Shown here: piece by piece, positions 20,748-25,967 of the stretch
How positions within the stretch are numbered: the first letter of the stretch is position 1
Layout: each line of letters begins with the position of its first letter
DNA from: a virus
Virus record (IMG/VR): IMGVR_UViG_3300005253_000604
Span: 1 to 25,967 of that record
Reading direction: 5' to 3' (one strand)
Length of the DNA: 25,967 nucleotides
Translations under genes and position numbers: made by a program
The notes under the pieces: generated by a model
What the model was told of the DNA's origin: nothing
The model's input: the letters and a program-made list of their open reading frames with translations, nothing else
Databases searched by the model: none

Positions 20748-21658
20748 AAGCAGCGGGTAAATGGGGTTGGTGGAACCAGCACACCGGTCACTCGGTTGAG
20801 TTCACAATCGACCGGGCAAAGGACGACCCAACACTCCAAGGTATCATCACCAAGGCTAGCTATCCTTCTGTTACCCAGAAGTTCCTTGATGCTGGCTTAA
20901 GGGTAGGTGTAGAGGCTTATGTGTACCCTAATAATCCTGTTGTTGAAGGTCACAACCTAGCGGCTGCTGTAGCGGGAGGTGCTGAGTTCGCAGTCATCAA
21001 TGCAGAGGTTGAGTGGGAGGAAACTATCAGTACTCCTATGGAGGAGCTTATCGCTTCCTTCCGTGAGACTCAACCGGACACCGAACTATACGCATCAACG
21101 GACACAAGGGCTAACCGTACTCACCTGCCATACCAACAGGTACTGTCCGACTATATCACAGCATGGATGCCGATGATATACCCGTTGGCATTCTACCCTA
21201 CTAGACCCCAAGGTTTTGTAGAGCTAGCCTTCCGTGATTGCTTAGACGGGAACCAACACTTTGAAGGTAAGCCTGTGCTGCCTACCATCCAGACCTATGA
21301 CCAGATAGGTGCCTACCAAGTAGAGACAGAGCTGGATGAGATTAGGAAGCGCAGTCTCCTTGGCTACCAAGCATACACAATAGGGCACGCTACCCAGAGT
21401 GAGTGGGAAGTAGTCAGGAAGGGACACTTCTGGGGTATGCCGCCAGAGGAAGAGGAGGATGACATGGCGTGGAAACCAGGCGACCCGGTATTCGTAAGGA
21501 AACCAGGAGCACAGTACATCTATGCAGAGGTAGACGGTCATCACTGGCATGTTAGCGGTGATGAGCAAGAGCGGATGATGGAAAGGAGTATAGCAGCGTG
21601 GCCTAAGGTAATACAGGTACGTGAACCAGAAGGTACAAGACTAGACTGGATATTGTAA
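20744..21658 (+). CDS. Putative endolysin, GH25-like TIM barrel
   Basis: AAGGAGG four bases before an ATGA-coupled start. Residues 1-235 look like a glycosidase barrel: GKWGWWNQHTGH at the start, a LRVGVEAYVYPNN strand, then AEFAVINAEVEWEE (residues 81-93), the position of the GH25 or DUF1906 acidic motif, and IITAWMPMIYPLAFYP further on. The usual first Asp of the DxE pair is Asn here (N86-A-E88-V-E90), so catalytic detail is uncertain. Residues 240-304 form a small C-terminal domain (KPGDPVFVRKPGAQYIYAEV, HHWHVSGDEQERMM), perhaps for wall binding. The likely role is peptidoglycan cleavage at lysis. No signal peptide, so export would need a holin. Confidence 0.7.
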   Translation: MKAAGKWGWWNQHTGHSVEFTIDRAKDDPTLQGIITKASYPSVTQKFLDAGLRVGVEAYVYPNNPVVEGHNLAAAVAGGAEFAVINAEVEWEETISTPMEELIASFRETQPDTELYASTDTRANRTHLPYQQVLSDYITAWMPMIYPLAFYPTRPQGFVELAFRDCLDGNQHFEGKPVLPTIQTYDQIGAYQVETELDEIRKRSLLGYQAYTIGHATQSEWEVVRKGHFWGMPPEEEEDDMAWKPGDPVFVRKPGAQYIYAEVDGHHWHVSGDEQERMMERSIAAWPKVIQVREPEGTRLDWIL

Positions 21659-21669
21659 GGGAGAACATC

Positions 21670-22269
21670 ATGACAACTGAACAGGCCAACCTACTTAGAA
21701 CAGACATCATTGACCGTCTACAAAGGTCAGAGAAGGAGAGCTATAAGGACATAGGGAGAAATCGTGAGGGATATGCACAGTTAGTGGAGTATGTCCTACC
21801 TCATATGCCAAGGTCCTTAGGGGAATACTTCATAACTAACTACGTCTCCTTCCTGATGAGGAACACACTGCGGGTAGACTTCCATCCCCGCGATGAAGAG
21901 GAGTACCCTGCTGAGATAGTGCTAGGTACACTACGTAAGGTCGAGGGTGGCCTTATTGTAGGAGGGTGGGTTATCACATCGGGCCTAACACCGGAGGCAT
22001 ATGGTAATACCTTAATCATACGGCTAGAGGCTACCATGAAGGTCACAGATGTAGGTCCGACCTTTGCTGAACGTGTTATGGATAGGGTGATGGGCAGGAA
22101 AACCTTAGAGCCTAAGCCTCATCCTCTTTACCTTCAGTTGGCATTTGAACGGTTGAAGAACACCGAACACTGTCAGCTAATGGAGAAGGAGGTACTGGTA
22201 CCCACAATAGAGGAGCACTACGAGACCAAGAAGGTACTGGTCTGTGACGGGGAAGAACAGAGCTCCTAA
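21670..22269 (+). CDS. Hypothetical protein (199 aa)
   Basis: Preceded by GGGAG before the ATG. The N-terminal third is helical (IDRLQRSEKESYKDIGRNRE, SLGEYFITNYVSFLMRN); the centre is beta-rich (AEIVLGTLRKVEGGLIVGGW, NTLIIRLEATMKV) and the C-terminus acidic. No motif I recognise, no membrane segment. It lies between two cell-wall hydrolase genes, but nothing in it indicates a lysis role. TAATG overlap with the next gene. Confidence 0.65.
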   Translation: MTTEQANLLRTDIIDRLQRSEKESYKDIGRNREGYAQLVEYVLPHMPRSLGEYFITNYVSFLMRNTLRVDFHPRDEEEYPAEIVLGTLRKVEGGLIVGGWVITSGLTPEAYGNTLIIRLEATMKVTDVGPTFAERVMDRVMGRKTLEPKPHPLYLQLAFERLKNTEHCQLMEKEVLVPTIEEHYETKKVLVCDGEEQSS

Positions 22270-22598
22270 TGGGACACACAATCAGACCTATGACCGAAGA
22301 GGAACTAGAGGAGTTTGCGTACCTTGCTGCTCTTGAAGGACTAGAGAATGATGCAGCGGTACGTCAGTCCCATGACCGTACCCTCATGCTTACTGAACTG
22401 TCCGAGTACGACCTCGCCCACATGCAGGAGATAATCAAGGAGGATATGGGTACCTGGTTCCATGCCAAGCTACTCCGTGCCTTACATGAGCTACTGAGAG
22501 AGGCAGACGGTAACAACCTTCGCAGGTTAAGGCTAGCCTACCCTGGTACCTGTGCTGCCTACATGGCATGGTACAATGGACGTATCCCCACCGCCTAA
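22269..22598 (+). CDS. Hypothetical helical protein (109 aa)
   Basis: TAATG-coupled. Almost fully helical: EEELEEFAYLAALEGLENDA, then ELSEYDLAHMQEIIKEDMGT and AKLLRALHELLREADG. The N-terminus MGHTIRPMTEEELEEF resembles the start of many small phage proteins, but no family is recognised. The end overlaps a further small ORF. Confidence 0.65.
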   Translation: MGHTIRPMTEEELEEFAYLAALEGLENDAAVRQSHDRTLMLTELSEYDLAHMQEIIKEDMGTWFHAKLLRALHELLREADGNNLRRLRLAYPGTCAAYMAWYNGRIPTA

Positions 22599-22716
22599 GC
22601 AGGTAAAGATATTTGGTAGGTGGGTACCCATCACTGACTACTACTACATGCAGTGGACCGGACCAAAGCGTGACCTTAGTAAGGAGGACAAGGATGCAAC
22701 CGGTAGAGCCAACTGA
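22576..22716 (+). CDS. Candidate small protein (46 aa)
   Basis: An ORF that begins inside the end of the 109-residue gene and overlaps the start of the next by 23 bases, filling the gap. The product (MDVSPPPKQVKIFGRWVPIT, then DYYYMQWTGPKRDLSKEDKD) looks like a folded mini-domain rather than random translation. Against it, no Shine-Dalgarno site precedes the ATG. Confidence 0.4.
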   Translation: MDVSPPPKQVKIFGRWVPITDYYYMQWTGPKRDLSKEDKDATGRAN

Positions 22717-22963
22717 AGGTCTGCCAGGGATAAGAGTAGAGTTCGCAAAGGAGCAACTCGGGTATAACACCTTGGTTGCCATGTATGAGGCTGACAATCA
22801 AGGTCGAGTCACCTCATGCTGGAGCCTGGATGCCAGGGAACGTAAGGCTATCATGGAGGAAGCTAACATTAAGCTCACCTTACTCACATTCAGCGGTCCC
22901 CCACAACCGGTAGTCCTGGTAGTAGAGGGAGTCAGACCAGTAGCGGAGCGTGAAGCAGTATAG
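22694..22963 (+). CDS. Hypothetical protein (89 aa)
   Basis: The ATG at 22694 has a strong AAGGAGG six bases upstream; an in-frame ATG at 22613 has none. The product (MQPVEPTEGLPGIRVEFAKE...) has strand-helix-strand alternation: IRVEFAKEQLGYNTLVAMYE, SLDARERKAIMEEANIKLTL, PVVLVVEGVRPVAE. Function unknown. Immediately upstream of the membrane-anchored transglycosylase-like gene. Confidence 0.65.
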   Translation: MQPVEPTEGLPGIRVEFAKEQLGYNTLVAMYEADNQGRVTSCWSLDARERKAIMEEANIKLTLLTFSGPPQPVVLVVEGVRPVAEREAV

Positions 22964-22974
22964 TAATCCGTGCG

Positions 22975-23637
22975 GTGCTAGTAGTGGCGGTACTACTAAT
23001 GACCGCGACGATTGTTAAACTAGGACTGAATCATGGCCCATTGTCGGAGATGCAGGAAGAACCCACAGTTGAATTGCCCATGCACCTGCCACGGGTGGAG
23101 GAACTAGATGGACAACTGGAAACAATTCCTAATCCTACTACTGGTAATGACATTCTTCTACCTAATGGGGTTAGCAGTGATAGCAGCAGCTTACCACAAC
23201 GCAACGGGAGAGTGGTTCTAGATGAAGGTTACTATTACCTTGCTTTTGCTTATGCTATTGGGTTGGGTCCTTCGCTCCCTACTCCGACAAGCATACCGGT
23301 TGGACTTACGGTTCAGGATACGGATACAACGATACCAACGGTGGATGTGGCAGCATGGGGTACCCTTGCCTGTGCCCAAGGGTTCACCTGGTCGTGTGCA
23401 TGGGTCTTGGAGACGATTGATTGCGAATCTACAGGACGGCCAGCGGTCGTCGGACATGAGGTCATAGGAGGGATTGATTACTACTTCTATGGACTACTAC
23501 AGATATACCATCCCGACCCGCCAGGTGTATCCAATGAGTACCTGCTACAGCCATACCTTAACCTAGCAGAAGGACACATACAATATGCCCAATGGCAAAG
23601 AGGAGAGAGACCTAACCCGTGGCCTAACTGCCCTTAG
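22975..23637 (+). CDS. Membrane-anchored transglycosylase/lysozyme-like protein
   Basis: Read from a GTG at 22975, the 220-residue product has an N-terminal membrane anchor (MLVVAVLLMTATIVKLGL), a Ser/Thr/Pro-rich linker to about residue 125, and a lysozyme-like domain: WVLETIDCESTGRPAVVGHE with candidate catalytic E151, then YGLLQI (172-177), the two hallmarks of lytic transglycosylase or Rpf-type folds. Four Cys (133, 141, 150, 219) may form disulphides outside the cell. It probably cleaves peptidoglycan as a lysis or infection factor. The ribosome site for the GTG is weak, and three ORFs nested in another frame cover the linker region, so the true start is uncertain. Confidence 0.75.
   Translation: MLVVAVLLMTATIVKLGLNHGPLSEMQEEPTVELPMHLPRVEELDGQLETIPNPTTGNDILLPNGVSSDSSSLPQRNGRVVLDEGYYYLAFAYAIGLGPSLPTPTSIPVGLTVQDTDTTIPTVDVAAWGTLACAQGFTWSCAWVLETIDCESTGRPAVVGHEVIGGIDYYFYGLLQIYHPDPPGVSNEYLLQPYLNLAEGHIQYAQWQRGERPNPWPNCP
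23033..23107 (+). CDS. Candidate nested Cys-rich peptide (24 aa)
   Basis: In a different frame from the transglycosylase gene. The product MAHCRRCRKNPQLNCPCTCH plus four residues has five Cys and two His in 24 residues, as in a tiny zinc site. The AGGA ribosome site is modest. Its TAG stop is followed directly by the ATG of the next nested ORF. Confidence 0.3.
   Translation: MAHCRRCRKNPQLNCPCTCHGWRN
23108..23221 (+). CDS. Nested membrane peptide, holin-like (37 aa)
   Basis: A 37-residue ORF in another frame, with GGAGG six bases before its ATG, better than the site of the enclosing gene. The product, MDNWKQFLILLLVMTFFYLM then GLAVIAAAYHNATGEWF, is one clean transmembrane helix with a polar N-terminus and short tail. 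Codons here (TTC, TAC, AAC, CTA) fit the phage's preferred set better than those of the enclosing frame. Beside two cell-wall hydrolases a small holin or lysis regulator is a reasonable guess. Its TAG stop directly precedes the next ATG. Confidence 0.5.
   Translation: MDNWKQFLILLLVMTFFYLMGLAVIAAAYHNATGEWF
23222..23467 (+). CDS. Nested membrane protein with basic tail (81 aa)
   Basis: Starts right after the TAG of the 37-residue ORF, in the same frame. Residues 1-17 (MKVTITLLLLMLLGWVL) form a membrane or signal helix; the rest is very Arg-rich (RSLLRQAYRLDLRFRIRIQR). It overlaps the linker and first half of the transglycosylase domain out of frame. The Arg-rich part may be a by-product of the overlapping frame, but the hydrophobic start coupled to the preceding ORF suggests real translation, as in nested spanin-type arrangements. 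Confidence 0.4.
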   Translation: MKVTITLLLLMLLGWVLRSLLRQAYRLDLRFRIRIQRYQRWMWQHGVPLPVPKGSPGRVHGSWRRLIANLQDGQRSSDMRS

Positions 23638-23689
23638 AGAATCATTAGAGAGGATACGGGAGATAATAAGGAAGGCTATAAGGTTTTGA
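23585..23689 (+). CDS. Candidate amphipathic peptide (34 aa)
   Basis: An ORF overlapping the end of the transglycosylase gene in another frame (MPNGKEERDLTRGLTALRES then LERIREIIRKAIRF). The C-terminal two-thirds is a strongly amphipathic cationic helix. A GAAGGA site lies about 12 bases upstream. It could be a membrane-active or protein-binding peptide; evidence is limited to composition and spacing. Confidence 0.35.
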   Translation: MPNGKEERDLTRGLTALRESLERIREIIRKAIRF

Positions 23690-23768
23690 TAATACCCATA
23701 GCTCAATACATAGTCTAAGCCTACCTTCACACCTGTACGAGAGACTAGAGAGAGACGAGTGTTACCTA

Positions 23769-24032
23769 TTGGGTAGAGGTAAAGGTACCAGGGGTAAAGT
23801 AATGGATGCCATCCTTAAGCGCCGGCTCAAGGTAGTACCTCGCACCGACGAGCCAGTTGAGGTAAACCACAACAAGACCCTAGCTATGAGGCTGTTGGAG
23901 AACCAGTTTGGCCAGACTATAGAGTACCTACTAGATGAGGAACAAGGGTCACTCAAAGAGGTCGCCAAGACCTTAGGTATAGATGAAAGCACGGTCAGCA
24001 AGTGGAGGCTTAGGCTAGGTATGCGTACATGA
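23769..24032 (+). CDS. Helix-turn-helix DNA-binding protein (87 aa)
   Basis: The start is either TTG at 23769 or ATG at 23802. The N-terminus is basic (GRGKGTRGK, KRRLKVV). Residues 59-84 are a clear helix-turn-helix: QGSLKEVAKTLGIDESTVSK then WRLRLG, like sigma region 4, transposase or replication-initiator HTH units. Its stop overlaps the start of the RepA-like ATPase gene (ATGA), suggesting a joint role in replication start or in regulation of the replication genes. A 131-base gap before it holds only weak secondary structure and the 34-residue candidate ORF. Confidence 0.75.
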   Translation: MGRGKGTRGKVMDAILKRRLKVVPRTDEPVEVNHNKTLAMRLLENQFGQTIEYLLDEEQGSLKEVAKTLGIDESTVSKWRLRLGMRT

Positions 24033-24838
24033 CCAACTCTCCCAATGTAGGTGTACCTCAGTCCTTAGACCAGATACTGTCCCAGAAGATGGTCTATCCT
24101 CGGACTCTAGTGGGTGGTGGTCTCCTATACGAGAGTACCAAGATGATAGTGTATGGGAGATACAAGTCCCTTAAGTCCATGCTTGCTCTTGACCTGGCAT
24201 TCTCAATGGTGACCGGTAATGACTGGCTAGGGTTCAAGACAGATGATAAAGGATCAAGTGTACTATACCTCCAGCTAGAGATTAGCTACCCTTTATTCAG
24301 GTCCCGTCTGAGTAAGACCTGGTCCTGGCGGAAGCAGTACTCCGAGATACTCAAACCTCTAACCTTCTGGACTCACCATTTCCTTAAGCTCGACCAAGCA
24401 GATGGTATTAGGTTACTCGACCACTATCTGGAGCAGTATCACCCCGACATACTCATACTTGACCCACTGTATAAGGTAGTGTCCGGTAACTTACTCACTG
24501 TCCTCGACATGCAGCGGATAGTAGATGCACTGGATACCATGATTAGTAAGCACCAGGTATCCGTTATCCTAATCTCCCATACCCGTAAGGGGGTAATGGA
24601 CATGGGAGAGTGGGGTAGTGATGACCTTATAGGTTCCTTTGTATTCAGCGCATGGGCTGATACTGTACTTAAGGTTGAAAGGAGAGGAGGAGACCGACTT
24701 GCGCTAAAGTTTGATGTAGTACGACATGCGGAAGAGGAACTAGACCCTAAGGAGGTGGTGTTTAATAGGGATACCTTAGAGCTGACCGTTGTGGAACCGC
24801 TTATAACGGTACCAAAAGAAACAAGTAGTAGTACATAG
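24029..24838 (+). CDS. RepA-like RecA-fold ATPase / helicase
   Basis: ATGA-coupled to the HTH gene. A 269-residue AAA_25/RepA-type protein: Walker A GRYKSLKS (43-50), where the usual Gly before the P-loop Lys is Leu, a variant seen in this group; then LALDLAFSMVTG; Walker B ILILDPLYKV (141-150, D145); and sensor strand VSVILISHTRKG (178-188) with H184. Such proteins act as hexameric helicases or helicase loaders in plasmid and phage replication. Length equals the core domain with no primase part, so a separate primase would be expected outside the window. Followed by a possible DNA-binding gene. Confidence 0.85.
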   Translation: MTNSPNVGVPQSLDQILSQKMVYPRTLVGGGLLYESTKMIVYGRYKSLKSMLALDLAFSMVTGNDWLGFKTDDKGSSVLYLQLEISYPLFRSRLSKTWSWRKQYSEILKPLTFWTHHFLKLDQADGIRLLDHYLEQYHPDILILDPLYKVVSGNLLTVLDMQRIVDALDTMISKHQVSVILISHTRKGVMDMGEWGSDDLIGSFVFSAWADTVLKVERRGGDRLALKFDVVRHAEEELDPKEVVFNRDTLELTVVEPLITVPKETSSST

Positions 24839-24852
24839 GAAAGGAACTAACA

Positions 24853-25548
24853 TTGGTACAAGAAGGACCATTCGTACCTAGCCTTGAGACTAGACCATTT
24901 GGGACGCCACTGCGGAGGTTCCGAGGTTTACTCAAAGAGTACAACAGTGAGAAGGTCTCCCCTGATGGCGGTGGCAGGGAGTACATGAGGATTACCTTCG
25001 ACTTCATCGACTTGGAGGTCATGGAGAGTATGGAGCCTTACCCGTTCCCTATCGCCACTCTCCAGATCTCCTACTCCACTGCCACTGAGACACGGTGGGA
25101 TGCCCTAGCACAGAGCATTAAGAGGGTAGTGGGACTTAACCCAACCCTTGAGGACATCGTAGGTAAGACCCAAGAGTGGGCATACCTAGAGGCTACTCTA
25201 CGTGCTCAGGTAGAGGGTGTCTGGACCAACACCAAGCAGGAAGCATGGCAGCTGGTCTCCCTAGCTGGCACAGTAAGTGGTAATGGTGTCGATGACGGTA
25301 TCGACGACCATGTCCTCGCTCTGCTAGACGGTAAGACAGAGCAGGACTTCTATGCAGTACTCTATGCGGATGAGCTAGTCCGTAAGCACCCTGAAACTAT
25401 CAGTGCTGCAACTGAGCGTCTCCTCCTGCCAGCACTGGAGAAGGCAGGCCGGATTACCCGTGACACTGAGGGTATCTACCATATCCAGCCAAAGGAAGGG
25501 GCAACACCAGCGGAGGCTGCTCTCCCTCCAGTCACGCAGCCGGAATAA
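24853..25548 (+). CDS. Hypothetical replication-region protein, OB-fold possible (231 aa)
   Basis: The start is TTG at 24853 with AAAGGA seven bases upstream. Residues 15-100 are beta-rich (TPLRRFRGLLKEYNSEKVSP, YMRITFDFIDLEVMESMEPY, YPFPIATLQISYS), followed by WDALAQSIKRVVG and IVGKTQEWAYLEA, a layout like OB-fold or ssDNA-binding modules; this is tentative. Residues 150-215 resemble a winged-helix tail (QDFYAVLYADELVRKHPETI, LEKAGRITRDTEGIYHIQ). The C-terminus is Pro/Ala-rich. Its place after the ATPase gene supports a DNA-metabolism role. Confidence 0.65.
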   Translation: MVQEGPFVPSLETRPFGTPLRRFRGLLKEYNSEKVSPDGGGREYMRITFDFIDLEVMESMEPYPFPIATLQISYSTATETRWDALAQSIKRVVGLNPTLEDIVGKTQEWAYLEATLRAQVEGVWTNTKQEAWQLVSLAGTVSGNGVDDGIDDHVLALLDGKTEQDFYAVLYADELVRKHPETISAATERLLLPALEKAGRITRDTEGIYHIQPKEGATPAEAALPPVTQPE

Positions 25549-25558
25549 GGAGGCGCTA

Positions 25559-25825
25559 ATGACTCAAGACAGGGTGAGGGTAGCAAAGGTAGGACTAGGC
25601 AACTTTGATGTCTATATCGGAAGGGGTAGCCTTTGGGGTAACCAGTTCAGGATAGGCGTTGACGGTGATAGGCAGCAGGTCATAGAGAAGTATAGGGAAT
25701 GGATAAAGGAACAACCCTACCTACTTGGCAAGCTGTGGGAACTTAAAGGTAAGGTACTAGGCTGTCATTGTGCTCCCTTGCCCTGTCATGGGGATATACT
25801 AATTGAAATGTTGGAGGAACTATGA
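25559..25825 (+). CDS. DUF4326 family protein (88 aa)
   Basis: AAGGAGG five bases before the ATG. The product shows the DUF4326 pattern: VRVAKVGLGNFDVYIGRGSL, then WGNQFRIGVDGDRQQVIEKY, REWIKEQPYLLGKLWELKGK and VLGCHCAPLPCHGDILIEML. The C-x-C-x4-C-H-G-D cluster suggests a metal or active site, but the family's biochemical role is not established to my knowledge. It is common in phages and usually sits near nucleic-acid-metabolism genes, as here. ATGA overlap with the next gene. Confidence 0.85.
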   Translation: MTQDRVRVAKVGLGNFDVYIGRGSLWGNQFRIGVDGDRQQVIEKYREWIKEQPYLLGKLWELKGKVLGCHCAPLPCHGDILIEMLEEL

Positions 25826-25967
25826 CTGTAAATACTACTATCACCTGTGACCTTGAAGGTTCAAGGTGTCATGGTACAGTAGAAAAGCCTTATGGGACAC
25901 TACCGGATAAGTGGAAGGTACTCCAAGGAAAGCGCAGGATAGACCTCTGTCCTTCTTGTGTTGTACA
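25822..25967 (+). CDS. Partial zinc-binding protein, cut by window end
   Basis: ATGA-coupled with GGAGG five bases upstream. The first 48 residues (MTVNTTITCDLEGSRCHGTV...) contain C9, C16-H17 and a CPSC pair near residue 44, forming a likely four-ligand zinc site. The frame is open at the window edge, so the C-terminus is missing. No family named. Confidence 0.6.
   Translation, partial: MTVNTTITCDLEGSRCHGTVEKPYGTLPDKWKVLQGKRRIDLCPSCVV

Noticed and set aside
22613-22693. Upstream ATG for the 89-residue gene
   Set aside because: No ribosome site, while the ATG at 22694 has AAGGAGG at ideal distance.
23033-23467. Amber (TAG) recoding joining the nested ORFs into one protein
   Set aside because: TAG is used as an ordinary stop for virion genes in the same window (298-798, 1604-1951, 13433-14059), and each TAG here abuts an ATG, which fits coupling better.

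Overview
The window is part of a dsDNA tailed-bacteriophage genome (Caudoviricetes). It holds terminase, portal, scaffold and HK97-like capsid genes, two cell-wall hydrolases, dense short overlapping ORFs coupled by ATGA/TAATG, AAGGAGG-type ribosome-binding sites and many unrecognised small proteins. No integrase, repressor of known family, tRNA or CRISPR array is visible. The host is a bacterium using sigma70-type promoters: five promoters match TTGACA-17 bp-TGnTATAAT almost perfectly. The sequence does not allow the host to be named.

Leftward (minus-strand) block, 14059 to 1: virion genes in the order small terminase, two small proteins, large terminase, portal, a 2047-residue ejection/polyvalent protein with an N-terminal lysozyme-like domain, scaffold, major capsid protein, several small head or tail proteins, and a gene cut by the window edge. 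No tail tape measure or tail tube gene is recognisable here. The giant protein sits where a MuF-type head protein often lies. Together with its transglycosylase domain this suggests a podovirus-like or otherwise unusual virion, but that is inference.

Control region 14060-14230: a leftward promoter that starts transcription at or very near the terminase AUG (apparently leaderless) and a rightward promoter, with copies of a 41-42 bp module with inverted ends (TGACTAA...TTAGTCA). The same module occurs twice in the only other large virion-gene control region (3630-3748), again directly upstream of the -35 box. This looks like a shared operator or activator site co-ordinating the two arms.

Rightward (plus-strand) block, 14231 to the end: three early genes; a non-coding gap; one GC-richer minus-strand gene with its own promoter (moron-like); a second non-coding gap with a strong promoter and a leader carrying two mini-ORFs; then about 30 tightly packed genes. 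These include many short putative zinc-binding proteins, a CsrA homologue behind a structured leader RNA, a GH25-like endolysin, a membrane-anchored transglycosylase-like protein with small membrane-peptide ORFs nested in another frame, then a helix-turn-helix protein, a RepA-like ATPase, a possible DNA-binding protein, a DUF4326 protein and a partial zinc-binding protein.

A plausible programme is: host sigma70 transcribes the rightward arm first (regulators, CsrA, replication and lysis), while the virion arm is timed through the shared 42-bp modules. Which phage protein binds them cannot be told from sequence alone; the zinc-binding first gene (14231-14902) and the helix-turn-helix protein (23769-24032) are candidates.
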